A stretch of DNA of 11,456 bases from Sneathiella sp. (GCA_002732675.1 NVRR01000077.1:1-11456); one strand, 5' to 3'; shown: positions 1-7,282, numbered from the stretch's first letter. The notes: generated from the sequence alone by a model not told the origin. Numbers and translations are program-made.

Positions 1-481
1 GAGTGTTCGCAATCTCGAGGGAGAGATCGCTACGGTGCTGCATAAGTAAATCGTTGGCCAGAGACTGCTTGTCATGCCATGTAAAGTATGTGGGTTGCTG
101 GACCCAGAACCCGTAAATATCATTCACGAGCCGCTGCCTATGGCCCCGCTTTGCCTCAAGAATTACGGAGGCTTCACCATCCCTCCCCGTGAAGCTAAGC
201 TGAAAAATTTCTGCATTAAGCCCCTGAAGGGTATCCAACTTTCGAAGCGCGACCGTTGCTTCCGCAGCGAGGTCTTTATCAGCCCTCGTCCAGACTTGAT
301 CGTAGAAAGTGAGCGCCCCAGTTATCATGGCGAGTGGCAAGCCGCACAGAATAAGCAGGTCTTTCCATGACCCCAGATTAAAGAAACCAGGTTTCTTGGA
401 GGTCTTTTCCAGCGATTTGATACGATGGTAAATATTGTCCAAATCGCGCTCAGATATTTCCGTATTGGTTTTTTCTGTCAT
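1..481 (-). CDS. Hypothetical single-pass membrane protein, N-terminal part (cut by window edge)
   Basis: This open frame reads from an ATG at 481 leftwards without a stop to the window edge, giving 160 codons, so the C-terminus is missing. I do not recognise the family. Residues 1-40 are polar and contain a short charged stretch with heptad-like spacing (IYHRIKSLEKT). Residues about 41-60 form one hydrophobic segment (LLILCGLPLAMITGALTFY), a probable membrane helix. After it comes a mixed, helix-rich region with acidic and basic residues (DKDLAAEATVALRKL, then EAKRGHRQRLVNDIYGFW), consistent with a soluble domain behind a membrane anchor. A GGTGGG motif sits just upstream of the ATG as a possible ribosome binding site. 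Topology and function are open. It lies in the same orientation as the acyl-CoA ligase, 121 bp downstream of that gene's stop, and a separate promoter is likely but not clear. Confidence 0.75.
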   Translation of the reverse strand, partial: MTEKTNTEISERDLDNIYHRIKSLEKTSKKPGFFNLGSWKDLLILCGLPLAMITGALTFYDQVWTRADKDLAAEATVALRKLDTLQGLNAEIFQLSFTGRDGEASVILEAKRGHRQRLVNDIYGFWVQQPTYFTWHDKQSLANDLLMQHRSDLSLEIANT

Positions 482-602
482 CGTCCCACCAAATGCTGCC
501 GATCCATCAAAAGTTACATACCCTTCCTGGCAAATGGAAGGCTACATACCAATACGGTAGATGTGACAAGCCAGATTAAAACCGCCTTTTTACGATATTG
601 GA

Positions 603-2231
603 CTACGCAGTCGGCAACACATAGTCCTTGAAATCCTCGCGGAGTTTGGTTTTCAGGAGTTTACCGGTAGCTGTATGCGGAAGTTCGTCGACGAAGACGA
701 CGTCGTCTGGTAACTGCCATTTCGCGAGAGAGCTTTCCAGATGCTTGAGGACATCTTCGCGGGTTACTGAATGCCCCTCCTGCTTCACCGCGATAACCAG
801 CGGACGCTCATCCCATTTCGGATGAGGAATGGCGATCACGGCAGCCTCCACAATGCCGGCGCAGCCCACTGCCTCATTTTCCACATCAATGGAGGAAATC
901 CATTCGCCGCCCGACTTGATCACATCTTTCGAGCGATCGGTAATCTGCATATAACCATCGGGATCGATAGTGCCAACATCGCCGGTCGAGAACCAGCCGT
1001 TGTCATCGAGGACATCGCCGCCCTCCCCCTTGAAATAGCCGTTGGTGATCCAGGGACCGCGTACCTTGATATCGCCGAACGCAACACCATCGCGCGGCAG
1101 TTCGATGTTGTCATCATTGGTGATTTTAAGCTCCACCCCATAAACAACGCGCCCCTGTTTGACCCGGATATCAATCTTCTCTGCTTCAGAGAGACTCTCA
1201 TGGCGTTTCAGAAGGTTGCCCGTTGTCCCGATGGGGCTGGTTTCCGTCATGCCCCAAGCATGCACCACATCTACGCCATAATCCTCAACGAACGCGGAAA
1301 TCATCGATCGGGGTGCGGCTGAACCACCGATAACCGTGCGGTTCATGCTGGTGAATTTGAGGTTATTCTCCTTCACATACCCAAGTAACATCATCCAGAT
1401 AGTTGGAACCCCGGCGGATAATGTTACCTCTTCCGCCTCCATCAGCTCATAAAGTGATGCACCGTCCATGGCTGCTCCCGGCAATACCATCTTGGCACCG
1501 CACATGGCCGCCGCATACGGAAGACCCCAGGCATTCGCATGGAACATCGGCACGACCGCAAGGATCGAATCCCGATTGCTGATACCCAGACCATCCTGCG
1601 CACAAACACAGAAACTATGCAGAACCGTCGAGCGATTGGCATAGAGCACGCCCTTCGGGTTCCCCGTCGTCCCCGACGTATAACAGAGCGAGGACGCGGT
1701 CATCTCATCAAAATCCGGCCAGGTATAATCACCGTCTTCGGCGCCAATAAGGGTCTCGTAACAAAGCAGGTTATCGAGCTTACTATCGGGCATATTAGCC
1801 TCGTCAGTCATGACGATGAAGCCTTCGACGTTGGGAAGTTGCTCGGCAAGAGCTTCGATCAGCGGCATAAAGGTCAGGTCGACGAAAATATATTTATCTT
1901 CTGCGTGATTAACAATATAGGCGATCTGTTCAGGGAAAAGTCGCGGATTAATCGTATGGCAAACCGCCCCCATACCGGAGACGCCAAAATAAATCTCCAT
2001 ATGACGATAGCCGTTCCAGGCAACTGTGCCCATCCGATCGCCCATTGCCACGCCAAGCCGTCCCAGTGCCTGCGCCAGTTTTTTGGCCCGCAAGTTCAGC
2101 TCGCGGTAATTGGTGCGGTGGAGCGGTCCTTCGACGGACCGGGAGACGATTTCAACATCTCCGTGGTTCTTACCCGAATATTCGATAAGCGAAGAAATCA
2201 GCAGCGGCCGATCCTGCATAAAACCCAGCAT
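603..2231 (-). CDS. AMP-forming acyl-CoA synthetase (AlkK/DmdB-like fatty acyl-CoA ligase)
   Basis: The 542-residue protein belongs to the ANL superfamily, which activates a carboxylic acid with ATP to an acyl-adenylate and then forms the CoA thioester. The P-loop [11 protein letters not shown] is at 184-194, the A5-like AWGMTE at 325-330, STGDVG at 415-420, the hinge DRSKD at 432-436 and the catalytic Lys524 in TATGKLLK. Length is normal and all core motifs are intact. The N-terminus ([18 protein letters not shown]) and the blocks CHTINPRLF and [17 protein letters not shown] resemble, from memory, medium-chain ligase AlkK and the 3-methylthiopropionate:CoA ligase DmdB group. The chain length or substrate cannot be fixed from sequence alone. 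A signal peptide is absent, so it is cytoplasmic. An AGGGA motif lies upstream of the ATG at 2231. No other beta-oxidation gene is in the window, so the pathway is not shown by context. Confidence 0.95.
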   Translation of the reverse strand: MLGFMQDRPLLISSLIEYSGKNHGDVEIVSRSVEGPLHRTNYRELNLRAKKLAQALGRLGVAMGDRMGTVAWNGYRHMEIYFGVSGMGAVCHTINPRLFPEQIAYIVNHAEDKYIFVDLTFMPLIEALAEQLPNVEGFIVMTDEANMPDSKLDNLLCYETLIGAEDGDYTWPDFDEMTASSLCYTSGTTGNPKGVLYANRSTVLHSFCVCAQDGLGISNRDSILAVVPMFHANAWGLPYAAAMCGAKMVLPGAAMDGASLYELMEAEEVTLSAGVPTIWMMLLGYVKENNLKFTSMNRTVIGGSAAPRSMISAFVEDYGVDVVHAWGMTETSPIGTTGNLLKRHESLSEAEKIDIRVKQGRVVYGVELKITNDDNIELPRDGVAFGDIKVRGPWITNGYFKGEGGDVLDDNGWFSTGDVGTIDPDGYMQITDRSKDVIKSGGEWISSIDVENEAVGCAGIVEAAVIAIPHPKWDERPLVIAVKQEGHSVTREDVLKHLESSLAKWQLPDDVVFVDELPHTATGKLLKTKLREDFKDYVLPTA

Positions 2232-2271
2232 ATTTTTATCCCTGATTTATTTGTTGTTCGTTCTGTGCCGC

Positions 2272-2300
2272 AGCATAAATCCCACCACAGAATTGGTAAA
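2272..2300 (-). promoter_or_regulatory. Candidate sigma-70 type promoter for the acyl-CoA ligase
   Basis: On the minus strand TTTACC (2295-2300) is followed after 17 bp by TATGCT (2272-2277), four of six matches to each consensus box, ending about 40 bp upstream of the ligase start codon. The spacing is ideal but both boxes are imperfect, so this is a moderate call. A short inverted repeat, CCTAC-N5-GTAGG (2338-2352), lies about 40 bp further upstream and could be a regulator site. Confidence 0.4.
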
Positions 2301-2389
2301 GGCCCTTTGAAATACATTCGGTGCCTGTTTATGTCATCCTACTTTACGTAGGGGAATTAAGGCAGGCCGCAGCGCTATCGATGAGTATT

Positions 2390-2418
2390 TTGTCAGCGAC
2401 CGATAATTTGCGTACAAT
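2390..2418 (+). promoter_or_regulatory. Candidate sigma-70 type promoter for the DUF1499 gene
   Basis: TTGTCA (2390-2395) and TACAAT (2413-2418) each match the consensus -35 and -10 boxes at five of six positions and are separated by exactly 17 bp. Transcription would start near 2425, leaving a leader of about 45 nt before the ATG at 2470. Confidence 0.55.
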
Positions 2419-2469
2419 CAACTGGTTGAAATCCGAATCAGCCTTTTCTGATAACGAAATGAGCGCGCC

Positions 2470-2982
2470 ATGATAATAAAAACCCTAAAGCTCCTTTTCG
2501 CCCTCCTCGTCATACTATCGGTTGCCAGCGTACTCCTGCTTTTCACTCCGCTTGGAGATCGTCCACTCACCCAGATATTCCCGGTCGGTGAGGTAAAGCC
2601 GATAGATTTTAAAAATCTATCATTAAAGGATAGTCCGAACCAATATCTTGTCTGTCCTGCGGACTACTGCGCGGCACCAGCCAACGCGGTCAGCCCGATT
2701 TTCAACATCGCGGCCGGTACACTTCAGAAACGCTGGCAGAAAATGTTGGATCATGAGGCAAATATCAGCCGGCAAACCGCCATCAATACAGCAACTCAAG
2801 AAACCGTCATTCAACGCACGGCATGGGTCCGCTATCCAGATATTATCACGGTAGAGTTCATTCCACTTGGCCAGGATCGGTCAAGCTTAGCCATCTATAG
2901 CCGCTCCATTTATGGGCGCAGTGATTTTGGCGAAAATCAGAAACGGGTCGAAAACTGGATCCAAAATTTCGAGGCAAAATAG
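2470..2982 (+). CDS. DUF1499 family protein, membrane-anchored
   Basis: The 170-residue protein begins with a basic N-terminus and one hydrophobic segment (about residues 6-26), either an uncleaved anchor or a signal peptide, which puts the rest on the outer face of the inner membrane. No lipobox cysteine is seen near the end of the hydrophobic stretch. The C-terminal part carries the family hallmark YSRSIYGRSDFGENQKRVENW (about 143-163), and the preceding ITVEFIPLGQDRSSLAIYSRS fits the DUF1499 fold region. Two cysteines close together (CPADYC, 62-67) are worth noting. The function of DUF1499 is unknown. The ATG at 2470 has only a weak Shine-Dalgarno and overlaps the stop of a four-codon frame starting at 2459 (Met-Ser-Ala-Pro), so translation may be coupled. 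The gene is monocistronic, divergent from the ligase and convergent with the hydrolase 17 bp downstream. Confidence 0.9.
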   Translation: MIIKTLKLLFALLVILSVASVLLLFTPLGDRPLTQIFPVGEVKPIDFKNLSLKDSPNQYLVCPADYCAAPANAVSPIFNIAAGTLQKRWQKMLDHEANISRQTAINTATQETVIQRTAWVRYPDIITVEFIPLGQDRSSLAIYSRSIYGRSDFGENQKRVENWIQNFEAK

Positions 2983-2999
2983 TAGGTTATTTTATTTTT

Positions 3000-3932
3000 C
3001 TAATTTGTTGAATGAGTAACAGCATCCGCCCAGGAGATGAAATCATTGGTGACGTCATCGCGATTGATTTCATTCAGAAGCTCATGCCGCCCGCCGTCAT
3101 AGAATTTATGGATGACGCCGGTAAAACCATGCGCCTCAAAAACTGACAGCAAGCGCTTAACGCCTTTTGTGTTTTCGCCAACGGGGTCCGCCGTGCCGCT
3201 AAAAACATAAATCGGCATCGCCTTATTCATTTTTGAAACTGCGCTGTTCCCCGCCACCTGTGTCAAGGCATCGAGCATGCCGATCCAGGTGGCAACGGAG
3301 CAGTCAAATCCGCAAAGCGGGTCGGCAACATATTTATCGACTTCCGCCGCATCGCGGGATAGCCAGTCAAACTCCATTCGGTTTGGCTTAAACGCCTTGT
3401 TAAACGCCTTGAACGTCATGCCCGCCATTACCGCGCTATGACCTTCTGCGCCCAATCGCAATTTTTCAAGTCGCGTGATGGCCTGTCCGACTTTTCCAAG
3501 TGCACCCGGCGGTCCGTTAGTCGCGGACAAGGCGGCGGCGACAATGCTATCGCCATATTCCGCCATATATTGCTGGGTCAGGAAGGACCCCATGGAATGC
3601 CCGAGCAATATAATCGGCACCCCGGGATGACGCTTGGCGATTTCCTGATTAAGCAGGAACATATCCCGGACCGCCTTGTTCCAGCCATCCTTATCGGCCA
3701 TATGGCCGGGCGCTTGCGCCTTGGGGATACTCTTTCCGTGCCCTCGATGATCATTGGCATAGACGCCATATCCAGATCCGTTGAGAGCGCTTGCGAACCG
3801 TGCGTAGCGCCCGCCATGCTCTGCCATGCCATGGGAAATCTGGACAATAGCCTTGGTTGCCCCCAAAGACGGCCAATGATAACAATGAATTTGTAATCCG
3901 TCCGTGCCGGTAAATTGAAACTCATGTCCCAT
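3000..3932 (-). CDS. Alpha/beta hydrolase, monoacylglycerol lipase / lysophospholipase type
   Basis: The protein (310 residues from the chosen start) is a serine hydrolase of the Hydrolase_4 / serine aminopeptidase S33 group, which includes monoacylglycerol lipases and PldB-like lysophospholipases. The nucleophile elbow GHSMG places Ser113; Asp249 in SGTADPVG and His283 in GGRHELLNE complete the likely triad. The oxyanion-hole motif SHGMAEHGGRY is at 33-43, and DHRGHGKS and FDWLSRD are typical family blocks. No signal peptide is seen, so it probably acts in the cytoplasm. I chose the ATG at 3932 because a GGGAGGG motif lies seven bases upstream; an in-frame ATG at 3947 would add five residues (MGGHC), but that motif would then lie inside the coding region and no good site precedes it. 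The exact ester substrate is not determined. It is divergent from the transaminase. Confidence 0.92.
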   Translation of the reverse strand: MGHEFQFTGTDGLQIHCYHWPSLGATKAIVQISHGMAEHGGRYARFASALNGSGYGVYANDHRGHGKSIPKAQAPGHMADKDGWNKAVRDMFLLNQEIAKRHPGVPIILLGHSMGSFLTQQYMAEYGDSIVAAALSATNGPPGALGKVGQAITRLEKLRLGAEGHSAVMAGMTFKAFNKAFKPNRMEFDWLSRDAAEVDKYVADPLCGFDCSVATWIGMLDALTQVAGNSAVSKMNKAMPIYVFSGTADPVGENTKGVKRLLSVFEAHGFTGVIHKFYDGGRHELLNEINRDDVTNDFISWADAVTHSTN

Positions 3933-3989
3933 GCAATGCCCTCCCATATTAAGTATTTAGCCATGAAGAGCGATATCAAACAACTCTCT

Positions 3990-4009
3990 TGTCAAACTTC
4001 ACTTTGACA
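3990..4009. promoter_or_regulatory. Inverted repeat TGTCAAA-N6-TTTGACA, candidate operator
   Basis: Two perfect 7-bp arms (3990-3996 and 4003-4009) flank a 6-bp spacer in the gap between the divergent hydrolase and transaminase. The right arm contains TTGACA, the -35 box of the transaminase promoter, so a dimeric regulator bound here would block or alter transcription. The bound protein is unknown and none is encoded next to it. Confidence 0.45.
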
Positions 4010-4032
4010 GCGCCCGAGAGAAGGTTTTAAAT
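4004..4032 (+). promoter_or_regulatory. Promoter of the transaminase gene
   Basis: A perfect TTGACA (4004-4009) is followed after exactly 17 bp by TTAAAT (4027-4032), four of six matches to the -10 consensus. The start of transcription would be near 4039, about 34 nt upstream of the start codon. Confidence 0.55.
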
Positions 4033-4072
4033 CGGCCAACTGCCAAAAAAATCAACAAACAAGGATAACGGA

Positions 4073-5476
4073 ATGCCAAACCCCAGTTTTCCGCAGGGTA
4101 ACTCCCTCGCCGCCCGGGATGCGAAAAGTCAGATCCATTCTTATACAAACCTGTCCGTCCACGAGAAGGAAGGCCCGCTGATTATCGAGCGCGGCAAAGG
4201 CATTCATGTTTGGGACGATAATGGCAAGGAGTATATTGAGGGATTGGCCGGGTTATGGTGTACGTCCTTCGGATTTGGTGAGGAAGAACTGATCAATGCC
4301 GCGATCACGCAAATGCGCAAACTCCCCTATTATCATTCTTTTGCCAGCAAATCGACGGAGCCAAGCATTCGGCTTGCCGAAAAACTGCTCGAAATTGCCC
4401 CAACGGAATTTTCCAAAGTATTCTTTGTCAATTCCGGCTCTGAGGCCAATGATACCGTGGTCAAGCTCGTCTGGTACTATAACAATGCCCTTGGACGGCC
4501 AAAGAAAAAGAAAATCATTGCCCGGCAGAAAGGCTATCACGGCGTCACCGTCGCTGCGGCCAGCCTTACCGGCCTGCCCCCTTTGCATAACGATTTTGAT
4601 TTACCCATCCAGGGTATCCTGCATACCAGCTGCCCGCATTTTTATCGTTTTGGCTTAGAGGGCGAGACCGAAGAGGAGTTTGCCAGCCGGATGGCGGATG
4701 ATCTCGAAAAGCTGATTATCGCCGAAGGTCCCGATACAGTTGCCGCCTTTATTGCCGAGCCAATTATGGGTGCCGGCGGCGTCATCATCCCGCCCGTGAC
4801 CTATTTTGAGAAAGTCCAGGCAGTGCTTCGGAAATATGATGTGCTGATGATCGCCGACGAAGTGATTTGCGGTTTTGGCCGGACGGGACAGATGTGGGGC
4901 TCGCAAACCTTCGATATCCAGCCCGATATCCTATCTTGCGCCAAAGCACTCTCCAGCGCTTATCTCCCTATCGCTGCGGTGATGGTCTCGGAAGATATAT
5001 TCCGCGGTATGGTCACCCAAAGCGAGAAGCACGGCGCCTTTGCCCATGGTTATACCTATTCAGGGCATCCCGTCCCCGCCGCCGTCGCCATGCGCACCAT
5101 GGAGCTAATGGAGGAGCGCAATATATTGGACCATGTCCGCCATGTCTCTCATCGCTTTAGTGAGCGTTTCAAGGCGCTTGCCGATCATCCGCTGGTCGGC
5201 GAGGTCCGGGTTTGCGGTCTGATTGGCGCGGTGGAGCTTGTCGCCGACAAAAAGACAAAGCGTTCCTTTGATCCCAAATTCATGGCAGGACATAAGGCCT
5301 ATGAGGCCATGCAGGAGGAAGGCGTGATCAGCCGGGCTGTTGCTGGCGATAACATGGCGTTGTGTCCACCGCTCATCATCACAGAGACCGAAATCGACGA
5401 GATGTTCGACCGTTTTACCCGCGGCCTCGACCAAGCCGCCGCATTGGCGTCTAAGGAGAACTGGCGAGAGGATTAA
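4073..5476 (+). CDS. Class III PLP-dependent aminotransferase (omega-transaminase)
   Basis: The 467-residue protein is a fold-type I, subgroup II aminotransferase that moves an amino group from an omega-amino acid or amine to a keto acid such as pyruvate. Visible signatures are AGLWCTSFGFG (59-69), the phosphate-binding SGSEAND (121-127), GYHG (154-157), the cofactor Asp262 in ADEVICGFGRTG, and the PLP-binding Lys291 in CAKALSSAYLPI. Arg421 in ISRAVAGDNM aligns with the flipping arginine that binds substrate carboxylates in omega-transaminases of the Chromobacterium CV2025 type. Length and motif order are normal for beta-alanine, taurine, putrescine or amine:pyruvate aminotransferases; these cannot be told apart here. 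AAGGA lies 8 bp upstream of the ATG. It stands alone, with no transporter or dehydrogenase of an amine pathway beside it. Confidence 0.94.
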   Translation: MPNPSFPQGNSLAARDAKSQIHSYTNLSVHEKEGPLIIERGKGIHVWDDNGKEYIEGLAGLWCTSFGFGEEELINAAITQMRKLPYYHSFASKSTEPSIRLAEKLLEIAPTEFSKVFFVNSGSEANDTVVKLVWYYNNALGRPKKKKIIARQKGYHGVTVAAASLTGLPPLHNDFDLPIQGILHTSCPHFYRFGLEGETEEEFASRMADDLEKLIIAEGPDTVAAFIAEPIMGAGGVIIPPVTYFEKVQAVLRKYDVLMIADEVICGFGRTGQMWGSQTFDIQPDILSCAKALSSAYLPIAAVMVSEDIFRGMVTQSEKHGAFAHGYTYSGHPVPAAVAMRTMELMEERNILDHVRHVSHRFSERFKALADHPLVGEVRVCGLIGAVELVADKKTKRSFDPKFMAGHKAYEAMQEEGVISRAVAGDNMALCPPLIITETEIDEMFDRFTRGLDQAAALASKENWRED

Positions 5477-5518
5477 TTGCCCTGCAGCTTACGATTTTCC
5501 GGAAGCTCAAATGATTCT

Positions 5519-5550
5519 GACTTAGGGTCAGGACACTAGAGCGCTAAGTC
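5519..5550. repeat. Nested inverted repeats between convergent genes
   Basis: Perfect 7-bp arms GACTTAG (5519-5525) and CTAAGTC (5544-5550) flank an 18-base loop. An overlapping imperfect repeat TAGGGTC-AG-GACACTA (5523-5538, one mismatch) could form an alternative fold. The position, between the transaminase stop at 5476 and the end of the RES frame at 5552, would suit a two-way terminator, but neither side has a clear T-run. A trace of a mobile element end is another reading. Confidence 0.35.
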
Positions 5551-5551
5551 C

Positions 5552-6119
5552 CTATTTCCGGGGCTTGATCGCAATCGGGACTGGCCCGCCGACGTTCCGC
5601 ACCGTCGGCGTGCCCGGCTCGTTCCAGCGCAGAAGTGTGATATGCCAGAGGCCGGGGCTCTGGCGCGATGGATCTATCAATCCAACATGGCCCAAATCGC
5701 GGATATGGTCTGCAGCCTGCCAGGATGCAGGAGCTTCCCCGAGCGCGAGCGTACCCTGCCAGGGCACCCTTGCCATCGCATAAATCATCGCGGCCTCCGG
5801 ATGCCGAAGGTCAAGGAGGGCACAATGCGCCACTTCATATGATATCATCACCCGTGGAGGATCACCCCTTTCACATATTCGCCGATGGCAACCCGGGCAC
5901 TTTTCTCATCCGGGCTGAGATAAAGCGCATCCTGTCCGCGGCGGTTGAAACGGGCGGCGGGCCGACAGGGGATACCTCGCTCCAATGTCACATCGGTGCG
6001 ATCAGCGAAGACAATTCGAACAAATATCCCGGTAACTTCGGTTAGGAATGCGGGCGGTAAAGCCGGGCTCAAAGGACTATATCCTTGGCTTTCGGCGGAA
6101 ATGCCGCATATTGCGGCAT
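5552..6119 (-). pseudogene. RES-domain protein gene, frameshifted (orphan toxin-type NAD+-degrading family)
   Basis: Three minus-strand frames join into one RES-domain protein. Frame A starts at ATG 6119 (MPQYAAFPPKAKDIVL) and stops at 6069. Frame B, open down to 5848, gives TEVTGIFVRIVF, then ARFNRRGQDALYLSPDEK and VAIGEYVKG. Frame C, down to 5552, gives GDPPRVMISYEV, ASWQAADHIRDLG and GLIDPSRQSPGLWHITLLRW. ARFN, ALYLS and the GLIDPSR-WHI block are RES hallmarks. Adding one base in the TTT run at 6071-6073 and one in the AAAGGGG tract at 5865-5871 restores a continuous protein of about 188 residues. RES proteins are typically toxins that degrade NAD+, paired with an upstream Xre/DUF2384 antitoxin; no antitoxin is encoded here, as an SDR gene ends at 6152. 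An ATG at 6152 overlaps the SDR stop (TGATG) and could be the original start; a TTG at 6072 with AAGGA upstream is a third option. Sequencing error is possible. Confidence 0.7.
6101..6119. repeat. Perfect inverted repeat ATGCCGCA-TAT-TGCGGCAT
   Basis: Two perfect 8-bp arms with a 3-bp loop lie 32 bp past the SDR stop codon, at the start of the RES pseudogene. In the minus-strand transcript the hairpin could help end SDR transcription, though only TTTCC follows rather than a U-run. It could also be a protein-binding palindrome, or chance coding sequence if the RES gene starts at 6119 or 6152. Confidence 0.45.
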
Positions 6120-6151
6120 GTCGATCTGCGCTCTAATCCAAGACGAGAGCA

Positions 6152-6889
6152 TCAGACATGCTGGCCGCCGTTGATATGGATTTCGGCGCCCGTGACATAG
6201 GAGGACGGCGCATCGCAAAGGAAGTAGATGGTTGCGGCAACTTCTTCGGGGCGCCCCAGCCGACGGAGCGGGATATCCTTGATCATCTCCTCAGTGCCGG
6301 GCGACAAAATAGACGTATCGATCTCGCCGGGAGCTATGGCGTTGACCCTGACCCCATAGGGGCCAAAATCTGAGGCCAGCTCCCGGGTCAGCGCCGCCAG
6401 TGCCGCTTTCGATGTGCCATATGCGGCGCCAGCAAAGGGATGGACATGCCCGCCGGCAATGGACGTCACATTGACAATAGCGCCCTTGGCCGCGACCAAT
6501 TCTTCGAATAGCCCCTGTGCCAGCATCAGCGGCGCAAAGACGTTGACATTATAAACATGCAGCCAGTCCGCATATTGCGAATTCAGGGTATTAAACCTTT
6601 CCTCATCCGGGCCCTTTGGCGAAATACCAGCGTTGTTGACCAACGCATGAAGCGGAGCGCCAGCAAGTTTCTCCCGGATCTGCTCGATAGATTTTGGAAG
6701 ACCGTCAATATCGGCAAGATCGATCTGAAGATGATCCTTCTCCCCACCCTCCCATGGGCAATGTTCCGAGAAAGCCTGACGCGATACCGTAAGGACCCGC
6801 CATCCGGCGGCGCTAAAGCGCTTGACCGTCGCATGGCCGATCCCCCGGCTGGCGCCGGTAAGCAAAAGCACCTTTTGTGTGTCTGACAT
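6152..6889 (-). CDS. Short-chain dehydrogenase/reductase (SDR family, classical type)
   Basis: The 245-residue protein is a classical SDR, an NAD(P)(H)-dependent oxidoreductase with a Rossmann fold. The cofactor motif TGASRGIG is at 11-18, NNAG at 85-88, the structural Asn around 116 (YNVNVFAP), and the catalytic Ser143, Tyr157 and Lys161 (SIAGG, then YGTSK). NAIAPGEIDT (183-192) and the C-terminal VTGAEIHINGG are typical of FabG-like members. Arg15 in the glycine motif and Arg37 in TVSRQ hint at NADPH use; that is inference. Substrate is unknown. AGAAGG lies a few bases upstream of the ATG. A weak TTGACG-N17-CATTGT promoter may lie in the 109 bp before it; otherwise it could be co-transcribed with the small gene at 6999-7172. 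The stop overlaps an ATG at 6152 that may once have opened the RES gene. Confidence 0.93.
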   Translation of the reverse strand: MSDTQKVLLLTGASRGIGHATVKRFSAAGWRVLTVSRQAFSEHCPWEGGEKDHLQIDLADIDGLPKSIEQIREKLAGAPLHALVNNAGISPKGPDEERFNTLNSQYADWLHVYNVNVFAPLMLAQGLFEELVAAKGAIVNVTSIAGGHVHPFAGAAYGTSKAALAALTRELASDFGPYGVRVNAIAPGEIDTSILSPGTEEMIKDIPLRRLGRPEEVAATIYFLCDAPSSYVTGAEIHINGGQHV

Positions 6890-6998
6890 CAGACCTTCTT
6901 CCTATTCTGAAATTTCTGGGCGCGCGCTGCTCACAATGACAACAGCGACTGCGAACGTCAATGGGAACTCACCGCGTTCGGATCATACCAGTCCGAGA

Positions 6999-7172
6999 TT
7001 AAATATTTATGTTCTCCTGCGGTCGACCGCACACCGACTCCGCTGCCATATAGACCACATACAGAATTTCATCATCTGTCATCTGATGCGTATCGATAAA
7101 ATTCAGCAGATACGCCCGGCCGGTTTCCTCACCCTTGATGACGCGCTCATAGTCGTTGATTGCCATTTTCAT
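6999..7172 (-). CDS. Small protein of unknown function (57 residues)
   Basis: I do not recognise this protein. From the ATG at 7172 it has 57 residues, is rather acidic, and looks helical with an amphipathic middle (RAYLLNFIDTHQMTDDEILYVVYMAAESVCG). There is no membrane helix or signal peptide. The ATG at 7172 is favoured because GGAG lies six bases upstream; the ATG at 7184, which contains that GGAG, would add four residues (MEKI). A well-formed promoter with an operator-like inverted repeat lies about 110 bp upstream, and a phage-type repressor is divergently encoded. This makes the gene a likely target of that repressor, by position only. A weak 5-bp hairpin (TCGGA...TCCGA, 6978-6996) follows the stop. 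The reading frame is short, but the ribosome site and promoter argue that it is real. Confidence 0.65.
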   Translation of the reverse strand: MKMAINDYERVIKGEETGRAYLLNFIDTHQMTDDEILYVVYMAAESVCGRPQENINI

Positions 7173-7282
7173 AATTTTCTCCATGATAATAGTACCTTTT
7201 ATCCTGTTGCCTCCATCATCGGTATATCGAGATGGTTCGGGCTTCCACTGGTGCCGTCGACTTACAATAATAGCGATGCGAA

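Noticed and set aside
74..370. Plus-strand frame of 98 codons at the left edge
   Set aside because: It lies opposite the open frame 1-481, which has a membrane helix, a ribosome site and no stop; the 98-codon frame has no coherent features.
1539..2351. Long plus-strand frame of 270 codons
   Set aside because: It is antisense to the acyl-CoA ligase, whose motifs are unmistakable; the translation shows no domain and no ribosome site.
3933..3947. Start of the alpha/beta hydrolase at 3947
   Set aside because: The Shine-Dalgarno-like GGGAGGG lies inside the five extra codons and points to the ATG at 3932.
5865..5871. Programmed -1 ribosomal frameshift in the RES gene at AAAGGGG
   Set aside because: The in-frame reading (AAA GGG) does not place a canonical X-XXY-YYZ slippery heptamer, no strong downstream structure was noticed, and a second break at 6071-6073 would also be needed; gene decay or sequencing error is simpler.
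5668..6045. Plus-strand frame of 125 codons
   Set aside because: It is antisense to the RES relic, which carries recognisable domain motifs, and its own translation is low-complexity and unlike a folded protein.
6890..6998. A further gene or RNA between the SDR and the small gene
   Set aside because: No frame with a ribosome site or structured RNA pattern was seen; only a weak hairpin and a weak promoter candidate.
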